Assembly: GCA_037892935.1 (NCBI GenBank)
Contig: JAYXKI010000011.1
Span: 1 to 64,000 of the forward strand
Source: Phlebopus portentosus
Lineage: Eukaryota > Basidiomycota > Agaricomycetes > Boletales > Boletinellaceae
Length of the DNA stretch: 64,000 nucleotides
Direction of reading: 5' to 3'
Shown here: one piece after another, positions 55,028-64,000 of the stretch
Layout of the letters: each line of letters starts with the position of its first letter
Position numbering within the stretch: position 1 is the first letter of the stretch
Made by a program: the position numbers and the translations under genes
Notes under the pieces: generated by a model
Databases searched by the model: none
What the model was told of the DNA's origin: nothing
What the model saw: only the letters and a program-made list of their open reading frames with translations

Positions 55028-56711
55028 TCAACTTTCCACAAGCCATGGATCATCCAACAATTCCGATGCGGAGGCGCGTTTACTAGGATCAAATCTAAGA
55101 CACCTTCGAAGGAACACCGCAAGCCCATCCTTCTCGACCACATCGCTGGGTACGTCTTTCGTGATACGCTCCTCCAGAGTGTCGCCATTCTCCAGCGATT
55201 TGATCCATCCTGCCAAAAAATAATTCAGCTAAAGATCAGTACTGGGCACTAGAAGATCTACCGTCAGAGTCGATAAATCCTTCTTCAACTGTGATTGTTC
55301 CTCTGGACGCCTCAGGAAAAAAAGGTTCGCGCATCAAGCTCTGCATGAGGTTCAGATGGTATTTCGGTTCTTGAGCGAGTTCGTTTGGCGACCGGGAATC
55401 TGGGAAGGAAAACAGGAGTCTACCAGTCAGGAGCTCAAATAACTACATAATAATATAAGGCAGCATTCATGAGCGCCTGTGAATGATCGGAAAATGATCG
55501 GAAGAGGTAACAACGTACCGTACAACCCAGTGACCAGATGTCGATTTTGGTGGTATAGGCGAAAGACAGGACCAGCTCTGGAGCGTTAAGAGCAGGAGAA
55601 CCTATCGCGCGCGGCGATCGCTTTATGAGATCGTTCCAGCTCGCTATTTCCAGAGGTCGTTCCCAATACACAAATAAAAACAATTATTCAATGTTCATAA
55701 GTCTCCACTCACCATGACTGAGATCGGCCAGAACAATAAAAAAGTAATCGAGTCTATCGTGATGCGGTATCCAGAGCCCAGCCGAACGTCCGTCACGTCC
55801 AGCATTCGGCTCTTGTGTCCTTATGGCTTCGAAAATGTCATCAATGTCCGGTCCGAGATTAAAATCGCGAAAAACGTTCTCGGGTTTGACGTCTAATTGG
55901 ATGGATCAGATACTTCATGTGTGTGTGCCGAACAAGTTTCGATTTACCAGAATGGATAATACCGCACTCGCTATGTAGGTAGTGCAAGGCTTGAAGGACC
56001 TGTCTAGCAATTCGTTTGACGAGAGGGAGTTCCAGACGTTTGTCCGATTCACCGCGCATGTAATCCCTCATATGTTCCCCGTACAGAGGCGAGACGATCA
56101 CAAGGTGCTGAGAGTTTCCGCAAGGAAAGGCACCGAGGCACCCAGCTACACGCATCCAGCCAGGATGTGGGGGAGAAGTCAATCCCTGTTCTGCGTATGT
56201 CGGCTTTTTCGGTCGATGCTCAGGCTCTTTGCCGTCGTATGAGCGGAGAAGCATATCCAATTCATTCGTATTGCCAGTGGTCGGCGATGATAAGTCGTGT
56301 TCCCGCGTGGCCGACTTGTTCAGTATCTTCAGAGCAACATACTTAGGAGAGCTAAACGACTCGCAATGTTAGCTGGATGTTACAGAAGATACGCAGAATT
56401 GACACATACGCGTTGTCAGAACAATTCCGTCCCACCCAGACAGTTGAGTTGATACCCGAGCCAAGCTTTCTAACAGCTTCGTACGTCTCGCCTCCATCCC
56501 CTTTGATGGTGGAGCCAGCACGAACAGGGTAATAACCATTCTTATCGTTATTTAACAGCTCTTCCTCGAATTTTGTCGTTGTTTCTAGACTTGCCGAAAT
56601 ATGACGTGCATAGTGTGCCACTAGACGAGTGCTCACAGAATTTCGTGATCCAATCCTGAGGGCTCTAGAGTACAGTCTAATGAGGGATGGAATCATAGGA
56701 AAAAGATGCAA
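55028..56711 (-). CDS. SRPK-like protein kinase K6
   Basis: Full-length and open. The start at 56711 (or Met at 56696) leads to a presequence-like stretch (LYSRALRIGSRNSVSTRLVA, HYARHIS). Kinase exons: GYYPVRAGSTIKGDGGETYE, KLGSGINSTVWVGRN, KYVALKILNKSA, HPGWMRVAGCLGAF, IIHS|DVKPENVFRDF, FIVLADLSHG, SPALNAPELVLSF, IWSLGCT|LFELLTGRLLF and RASASELLDDPWLVES at the 55028 stop. It is the complete form of K2. DFG is replaced by DLS. Confidence 0.83.
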
Positions 56712-57009
56712 TTATTGTGTTGGACGAAAGATGAAGAAACTTGAACTGAACTGAACATGAGTATCTTCAGTGCCGGATCTTTCCGACGCTTAATGAATTG
56801 ACTTGCTCACGGATACAGTATTTCCGTTGATAATCTTGATTAGCGCCGGCATATAACCCTGCGAAGCGTGCTGGCCTATGAGTACTGGACTAGTAACAAG
56901 ACTGACTCGAGCGCAGTTTCGCTTCACATGATGCAGAATAAACGCTGAGTCGACGCACCAGCCCAGCCAGGGTTTCCCGAAGCTACAAGCATTGGCCTTG
57001 GTCCCTACA

Positions 57010-57444
57010 TAATATAGATGTAGTGTAGTACTAGGATCGAAATCCAATGCATGTTCACTTCATTAGAAGTTGTTTGGTCGAGTTCACAAGTGACAAGTCT
57101 ATTCAAGATCTTGAGCGCAAGGTACTTCGGAGTGCTAGAACAACGAGTGGTTAAAATTAGCTTTATGCGTAAAAGCAAATATATTCCGCGTACGCCTGAC
57201 CCAGAGCAATTTCGTCCAACCCAGACAGAAAGGTTAACGCCAAGCTTCCTCACAGCTTCAAAATTCTTGCCCTTGTCCCCTTGGCTGGATTTGTTGGTGC
57301 ACTAACCGACAAAAACTTCAGGACCGGTCCGTGGACTAGGGGTAAGCTTAACAAATGACGGAATCTGAGTCTTGCAGCCTGGGAGCGAGAGCGCACGAAG
57401 GTCGTGCAAAACATAAGGCAAATTTTCACAGAGTACCCATGCAT
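57010..57444 (-). pseudogene. Orphan kinase N-lobe fragment 3' of K7
   Basis: The first part (CLMFCTTFVRSRSQAARLRF, then PLVHGPVLKFLSVSAPTNPA) equals the K4 start. RKLGVNLSVWVGRNCSGSG follows in another frame, then after an intron KYLALKILNRLVTCEL, and the sequence leaves the kinase. Loss of frame at about 57255 and truncation after the ATP lysine show it is dead. Confidence 0.7.
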
Positions 57445-57841
57445 TTCTTCTTCGATCGCATTTTAAAACGTAGATGCTGGAAAGAACACACCCTCAGATG
57501 TGTGTATGACATGACTCCGTCGTTATGATTAGTTACAATTCGCACGACGCAGGCCACGGTGAAAGTTAGGAGGGGTTAATGTATTGGCAGCAACAGTACT
57601 GTACACGCTTCCTTCCGAGGTATAAAGCAGGATTGCAGAGCAGAGATCAAAGCACGGTATGAACAAATCCAAAGCACAATGACTGAGAAAAAGTTAACTA
57701 GAAAATATACTATATTAAGACGTGATGCCGATGATCTGGGGATAACTACCATTCGGGATATGTAACGGAAATGGAGTGAGAACGAAAGCATGTACAGCAC
57801 GAATATCTTCATCGCGGTGCCAAGATGAGAACAAGAATCGT

Positions 57842-59506
57842 TCAATCATCAGCGAGCCATGGATCATTCAACAGCTCTGACGCAGAAGCTCGCTGTCTAG
57901 GATCCAGTCTGAGGCATCTTCGAAGAAATGCCTCAAATTTCTCCTTATCTTCTACATCATCTGGTACGTCTTTCGAGACCAGATCATTCAGTGTACTGCC
58001 GCCCATAGGCGACTTGATCCAACCTGTTCCAAAGAAGGGCAAAAACATTAGGTTCTAGGTAAATTTGAAGGCCCTGTAAGACTGACCATCTGAGTCAATG
58101 AAGTCGTTTCCAATCGTAGGCGTTCCCTCGCGAGCTGCAGGGAAGTATGGTTCCCCCGCCAAAGCTTGCATGAGACTCAGGTGGTATCTTGGCTCTTCGG
58201 AGAGTTCGTTCGGAGATCGGGAATCTGGAAAGCGAAATAGAGGCTTCCCTGTCAAGAGTTCGAATATCTGCATAGTGATGAGGTGAATGTAAGAGACCAT
58301 GTGTACGAACAACGTACGGTGCATCCGAAAGCCCAGATGTCGATAGGGGTGCCGTAGGCAAAACCCCAGATGAGCTCCGGTGCTCTGAGCGCGGCAGATC
58401 CGAGAGTGAGTGGCGAGCGTTCAATGAGATCTTTCCAGCTAGCTATAAAGGTGCTGCGATTTAATCACCAGCAATTTAATCACAAGAGTGCAGTCGGAGA
58501 CTCACCGTGACTGAAATCAGAAAGAACAAACCGAGGGTTTTCGAGTATGTGATGAGGGAGCCAGAGCGAAGCTGCACGGCCCTCACGTCCGGCATTCGGC
58601 TCTTTCTTCGTAATAGCTTCGAAAAGATCATCTACATCGTTTCCGATGTCGAAGTCGACTAAGATGTTTTCGGGCTTGACGTCTATAACAGACATATGAA
58701 GATGTTAGAAGTGTCATATATAGTGTTCTTATGAAGTTGAGCGATGTACCACAGTGAATTATTGCGCAGTGGCTATGGAGGTAGTCCAGGGCAAGAAGCG
58801 TGTCTTTCGCGACCCTCTTAGCCAGCGGCGCTGCCAACCGTTTGTTGGGTTCACCGTACATAAATTCTTTCATATTCTCTCCATATAGCGGAAAGACGAT
58901 GACAAAATGCTGCGAGTTTTCGCACGAAAAGAAACCCAAACATCCGGACACGCGCAACCAGCCAGGATGCGGAGGCTGGCCGGCCAAACCCTGTTCGCAG
59001 TACAAAGGCTTTGGGGGCCGATGGTCAGGTTCCTTGCCAATGTAAGTTCGCAAAAGAATCTTCAGTTCACTTGTCTTCTTTCCCGATGATTCATCGTTTT
59101 CATACGTTGCATATTTGTTCAGTATTTTGAGAGCAACATATTTCGGACAACTGAAGCGTATAAGCAGCGTTAGCCCAAAAGCCCATTGAAAAGATGTGGA
59201 ATGATACTACGCCTTGTCAGAGCAATCCCGTCCGACCCAAACAGTTGCATTGACACCCCACCCTATTTTCCTCACAGCTTCGAAAGTCTCGCCTTCATCT
59301 CCTCTGATTGTGCTACCAACACTGACGGGATAGTATGAACTCGTGTCAGAGCCTAAGAGTTCTTCGTCGACCTTGTTCATCCTGGGGCCGGTTTCTGCGA
59401 CTTTCGTGATGGAGTTTGAGAACTGTCTTCGGGTAAAGAGAACTTTCGGAACTTGAAGTTTGGGCCTAAGCAGCCTCGAGCAGAACCTGAGGGAAGGTAT
59501 TGACAT
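57842..59506 (-). CDS. SRPK-like protein kinase K7
   Basis: ATG at 59506, MSIPSLRFCSRLLRPKLQV with an Arg-rich, presequence-like N-terminus, as in K3. Open exons: YYPVSVGSTIRGDEGETFEA, KIGWGVNATVWVGRD, KYVALKILNKYA, HPGWLRVSGCLGFF, IIHC|DVKPENILVDF, FVLSDFSHG, AALRAPELIWGF, IWAFGCT|IFELLTGKPLF and RASASELLNDPWLADD at the 57842 stop. It is almost the same as K3 over its whole length, including about 45 bp before the ATG, so the two share a recent origin or gene conversion. Confidence 0.84.
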
Positions 59507-60044
59507 TGAGTACCGAAACGATGGAGATGTTGCTTCTTAAAGTCGAAAGTCGGATCTTTCCATGTTATTACGTAATGAGATGCACGGATCGTTCCGGTAT
59601 ACAAAAGGACCTGAAATGTGCAGCGCCACTGATAAGGTGTCAACAAGTCCGAGTCAATTATCCTTTTTTGTAAGTACTAGTACTTGTGCCAATGTGTAAT
59701 TAGTTATTTCCTCGACCTCGTGGAGATAGATTGACTTCAGTAGCTAGATATGGAAGTCTTGTTCTGCAACCCTATAGATCCCTGAGCATGAACTGTATAT
59801 TGAGATAAAAGTAGCATTCTGGAATCTATGCTGTGACTTATTCAGCACTAAAATTGATATGTTATCGATTCAGTGACCTGTGCATTCGCAGGAAAGTGCC
59901 TAGAGGGAATTCAGGTTGAAACGCATATTTTATCCGGGGATTAATTCATATACCAAAATACTGACAAGAAGGGGAATGTCGACTACTGTACAAAATGTGT
60001 GTACCGAGAAACTGCACATTGAGCACATTTGCACTAACAGCATC
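59507..60044. other. 5' flank of K7 and intergenic sequence
   Basis: The first 80 bp match the 5' flanks of K3 and K5 (AAGAAGCAACATCTCCATCG; ACGTAATAACATGGAAAGAT). The rest shows nothing recognisable. Confidence 0.4.
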
Positions 60045-60685
60045 CTAATTCTGAGTCTTTTTCCCTGTCTTGATATCCCACTTGTAAGCCGTGCACCACG
60101 CAACAAGGTTGGAATCATTGGAAGGAATGTACGCAAAGCGATCGTTGTCGTAACCTTCCGGCAATCCATCAGGATAGAAATGAATGGCGTTCGTGAAATA
60201 TCTGTGATTCTTATCGAAGAACCAGACGGCTTCTCCTTTTGCATCGAATGCACGACCAGTGAAGTGGTCAACAGTATCACGGCTCTTGTGCACGCCAGCA
60301 CTACAAGCACTCGCCACAGTCAGTTACTCCGAAGCATGTTTAGATTGACGGATATAAAAATATACCCGGAGAACCACAGCATGGTAACTGGCGTAGCATG
60401 AAGGCCACGTCCTTCCCATTGTTGTACGTCGACTTTGCCAAGGAGATTCACTCGCTTCACTAAGTCTCCGCTGTTCCATTCTGCAGTGTGCATCTTTAGG
60501 ACTTCTTGAGATGCTAGCAGGGATATTAGAGAGACATCAGCTAGAATTCTGGCATGAATCAAGCGTAGAGAGCTCACAAACTGCCCTTGCTCCAAGGGGT
60601 GTCTTGAAGGTGCCAGCGAAGCCACGAAGCATTGCAAGAGTATCAAAGGTGTGTATGTGAATAGAAGTACACTGAGGCGTTGCAC
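60045..60685 (-). CDS. Small secreted protein, unknown family
   Basis: ATG at 60685 gives a signal peptide (LLFTYTPLILLQCFVASLAP). The first exon continues through MHTAEWNSGDLVKRVNLLGK and GLHATPVTMLWFSG. An intron of about 65 nt (GTATATTT...CTTGTAG) leads in phase to AGVHKSRDTVDHFTGRAFDA, FDKNHRYFTNAIHFYPDGLP and the end KWDIKTGKKTQN at 60045. A further intron inside the first exon (GTGAGC...CTGCTAG) is possible but would break the frame. About 190 residues; no family recognised. It sits between the kinase K7 and the second copy of the direct repeat. Confidence 0.55.
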
Positions 60686-60954
60686 AAAGGCTCAGATATC
60701 TTCATTTTATATTGCATGGCATGCAGCACTTTATTCTTGAAAAGGAGGACAATCGGAATGCGGACCTTTTGAATGTAGTCAGTAAAATCAAGCACAGGGG
60801 ATGGTGGACCAACAAGAACCTGAGTAGATTTTCAAACCTTTCCGAATATAGTCATTTTGCTCCTCGAGCAGATTCTCTTTTGACGCCTTACGTCGGCCCC
60901 TGAGTCTCCTTTGAGAGATTATCGGCAGGATGGCGCGGCAATGATGGCTATAAC

Positions 60955-61955
60955 CATCGAGTCACTTCACTGCATTCGACAAACTCGTGTTAGCAGTGTT
61001 TAATAGAGACTTTATCAAAACCAACCTAAATGTGCGGCCTGATGCCTTGGCTCGAAGCAGCGCTTCAACGTGTCTGGTGACACATGATAGATGAACTCGA
61101 TAAATACTTTCTCTCTCACAGGAAATAACCGAATTGGCTTGCCTCTTCCTCAGTTTCGGAAGTATATGACATCGACAAAGCAGGTACGCTCTGGCGTGTG
61201 AGACTACAAAGACGCTACAGCGCTATTCCCAGACAAATCCCCGAAAATTGCAGATGGAGCCTGCTCGCGAGCTCCAGACGTAGTTGCGTTCAGAGAAGAC
61301 GATTCATGTCCCGAGCCCATCCAAGACCGAAAAGAGAACAATACTGCGCCTAATCTTATCTGGGTTGTCCACATCGAAGTATCAGGAAGTCCCGGATCGT
61401 GATGTCAAAATAGGGGGCGGCCGACGATCGGCACTGGCAGTAATTCTGGCTCTACAGGATCTCGAGATGCTGAAGTCTGCTTATTGCTGTGCATGGTATT
61501 AGAATAGGGACAAGGCAGTGCTAAGGCTTATGTGTTGACGACGTCGAGCGAAAACCACGAGGCCAAAGGAGCTATTAGGTATTCCTTGCCTTTTGGAACG
61601 AGCGCTAAAGTTGATGATGAACAGGGAAAAAATTATACTTCCCTATTTCTGCACCTATACAAATGGACGCGTGTTCGATCTGGGCCATAGCGAATAAAGG
61701 CCGACTCAGAATATACTGCGGCCCAATCTTCACAGCCTTAGCTTGGCGCTAATGATAACATCATATAAAGGCCAGGGCAAAAATGATAGAGAAACGAGAT
61801 CAATAGAATGAAATGCGGAGATAATATCAGACCCGAAGTCTCGCGAGCTTGAAGCCCTGGCTCTAGGACATTCAGTCGAAGGCCATTGCGAAGACGAGGG
61901 CATCGATTGTATCAATTGTGATGCAAGAAATTTCGGAGGTTTCTTGGACAATACT
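60955..61955. repeat. Direct repeat segment A2 (copy of 51115-52170)
   Basis: Same orientation as the copy about 9.8 kb to the left, with clear but diverged identity: GATGCCTTGGCTC at 51211 and 61042, GAGCGAAAACCACGAGGCC at 51728 and 61546, CATCGATTGT near 52105 and 61908. The two copies share frame remnants on the plus strand, both interrupted. Confidence 0.65.
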
Positions 61956-62039
61956 GCTCTGCAGGTATGGTAAGTCAGATCAAATAAAGCAGGACAGAAT
62001 GGGAGCAACGTATGCATCGTTCGTATGAGTAACGAACCT

Positions 62040-62740
62040 CCAACAGTTGAGAGACATTTTCTCAGATTAAAGTTGCGACAATTTGAAGGGAACCTGCAAA
62101 CACATCTTTGTCTCCAGCATCACTTTTGTGATCCCTCGATAAAAGTATCAACCTGTTCTAACAACAAAATCCAGCGTGACTGAGTAAAGCATACATACCA
62201 TTTCCAGATCACAAGCAAATTATTAGTTTTGTATGTCGCCTAGAGTTAAAACATCCTTAGCTTGTTAATCACTATGTAGGTGAGAGACATGGACCATCTG
62301 TTAGGTTTACCAAGCATGTAAACTCTCATACAGTATGCTCTTCGTTCAGAAGGAAGACGGCGACAAACCAAGAACATTCGTAAGGAAAGGTACCAAGGCA
62401 TCCAACAATACTGAACCAGCGAGAATGGCGGAGGACAACTCAAGCTCAGTTCGTTCTGGATAAACATGCTTTTGCGATCGATATCCAGGCTCCTTGTCAT
62501 CAGAAGCATTTCCAACTCATCAGCGCTTGTCGCGTGGAGAACTTGCCTAGTATCCTGAAAAGATATTGAGAACAGGATATTCTAGATAGCTATGAGAAGA
62601 GGACAGTAAGTGAAAAGAATGACTTCGTGCTGCATCAGAACAGTTTCGTCTTACGCACTTAGTTGATGTACCAACTGAGCTTTCGCACAGCTTCAACCGT
62701 CCATCTTCGTCCCTACCTATAATAGAGACAACACTATGAT
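62040..62740 (-). pseudogene. Highly decayed SRPK-like kinase (K10)
   Basis: Order and spacing follow a kinase with most of the catalytic core deleted. 62650-62740 corresponds to the nucleotide loop (GDEDG, RRNCSDAA-like). 62246-62515 holds EMLLMTRSLDIDRKSMFIQN against ELDMLLRSYDGKEPEHRPKK, and GKPNRW against GEPNKR. About 62040-62200 holds DAGDKDVFAGSLQIV and ENVSQLLE against the last exon. Many stops. It is the oldest member visible and marks the right edge of the cluster. Confidence 0.5.
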
Positions 62741-64000
62741 GCTAGCATCGATCTCCTATGTCCTTGTTCGTTGGAAATGGGCGACCCGAAAGCCTGCGTA
62801 ATAGAACTCAGAGTGCGATGATGTCCTAGTCCGACGAGCTATGAGGATAAGTCGTCACCACACAAGCAGTAAGGAATGCTTTTCTGATATAAGAAAGCAT
62901 TCCAGAAAGGTGATTGGCTTGCGAAGGAATACACTCAGGTCGGCAGTAAGTCTAATCACTATCCAGTCCAGTCCAGTCCGTCGTGATGGTGTCAGCCAAG
63001 GCGAGATATCGATGATCAGCGAATGACTTTGTTTTCCCACGCGAGTCATATTGGTCTCGTCTCGTACACTACTGTACTATCTAAATCTCTCCTCTCACCC
63101 TAAGCAAGAGCAGATTCGGAATCACAATTGCCTTCATGAGAATTTGATGTTGACGCAAAACAGGAGCGCACCATATTCTGCGCTTATTCTCGATACTGGC
63201 GCTAGGCTCAGCTTGATACGGATCATTTTGCCTAACGCAACGAGAACGTAAAGATTGCATAAATTTCGCTAGCATCGGCCCAGTTCTCTCCAATCGATTT
63301 ATCGAAACCTAAAGATATCCCTAACTCAGCCACGGCCCTCTTTTTTTCATGCGATATCTCCAGCCTTGTGCAACATGCGCTGCAGTACCCTATCCTAATA
63401 CCAGGCACGACCCTAGTCAGACTTGTGCATTCGGGGATCTCGTCGGCCAGCTTGGAAGTCGATTCTCAGATACACACTTCCTTATTTGACACTTTGATCT
63501 CCGTTTTTCCGATCGTTTAGAGTGGACAATCCAGGCGAGCTCAGATGAAATATTGTTCTCCCTTTAGTCATATGCAATTTGGAGAAATGACCCCGTACAA
63601 CAGAGAATACTTGATTGCTTTCGGAATATTGTACCAACATCGTCACACATTTCACACCAATCCATCTGGGCCGTACCTTTTCCCGCTTCATTATTCTCTC
63701 ACATCGCTGTATGATTGCTCCCGTTTCTCGGCACCGAACTATCAGATTTCCTTGCTGATTCCAATCATAGGCCTTACTAGTTACTCCGAGATGTATTCTC
63801 GCACATACTAGTCCTTAGGTCTGTCCAAACATCTATTCAAGGAATCACGGGCCTGTCGAAAGTCTTATGGCTTGCAAACACTCCTTTTCCTCATATTTAA
63901 CTCAATTTCTTTGGTACAGGTTGACGTCTTAATAATGTCCCTGGGAATTTCAAGTTTCTTTTGTCCCGTGTCTCCATCAGACAATGAAGGTGAGCCTGCG
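62741..64000. other. Unassigned right end of window
   Basis: Short frames on both strands only. A plus-strand frame at 63545-63811 has no recognisable domain. A gene may start near the right edge. Confidence 0.3.

Noticed and set aside
43985..62740. Kinase cluster as part of a secondary-metabolite gene cluster
   Set aside because: No synthase, cytochrome P450 or transporter is present; the neighbours are duplicated kinases and debris.
1..64000. CRISPR arrays, tRNA or rRNA genes
   Set aside because: No regularly spaced repeats, no T-loop (GGTTCGAATCC-like) with matching acceptor stem and no rRNA segment was seen by eye.

Overview
The window is one chromosome end of a filamentous fungus, most likely a basidiomycete of the Agaricomycetes. 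Base 1 lies in C-strand telomeric repeat. Genes are split by many short introns (about 45-75 nt, GT...AG). The protein families fit: an Amt/MEP ammonium permease, a CVIM-ended Chs4/Skt5 chitin synthase activator, a DUF2415 WD-repeat protein, SRPK-like kinases and a Ty3-type chromovirus. Species cannot be fixed from the sequence. All statements come from reading the sequence by eye; no search or alignment program was run.

Layout. 1-106 telomere with a strictly alternating TTAGGG/TTAGGC unit. 107-586 AT-rich subtelomere. 587-2814 decayed CSE1 (exportin-2) pseudogene. 2869-4746 ammonium transporter. 4747-8170 no recognised gene. 8171-8759 small secreted cysteine-rich protein with a 7-nt microexon, and a broken paralogue at 11466-11899. 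12727-15392 Chs4/Skt5. 15858-17222 and 31526-32860 are two paralogous zinc alcohol dehydrogenases. They are separated by a transposon nest: a MITE (18824-19035), then a pogo/Fot-like DNA transposon (19261-30895) split by a young full-length chromovirus (21931-30314). 33230-33784 membrane-protein remnant. 34766-36771 secreted FAD-linked oxidase. 37495-37971 DUF202 membrane protein. 38827-43232 DUF2415 WD protein.

The right third (about 43.9-62.7 kb) is a cluster of SRPK-like kinase genes: four intact-looking copies (K3, K5, K6, K7) and several wrecks, on both strands. Parts form an inverted duplication (46.1-50.8 kb against 52.1-56.3 kb). A non-kinase segment of about 1 kb is directly repeated (51.1-52.2 and 60.95-61.95 kb). 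The kinase N-termini look like mitochondrial presequences. A small secreted-protein gene (60045-60685) lies inside this region.

The most informative new observations are these. The telomeric unit alternates between two hexamers. The chromovirus carries an 11-nt primer-binding site complementary to the predicted 5' end of its own RNA (Tf1/sushi-type self-priming), and a G_GGT_TTT slippery heptamer followed by a hairpin at the gag-pol junction. The kinase cluster shows mosaic relationships between copies. The secreted-protein gene uses a microexon.
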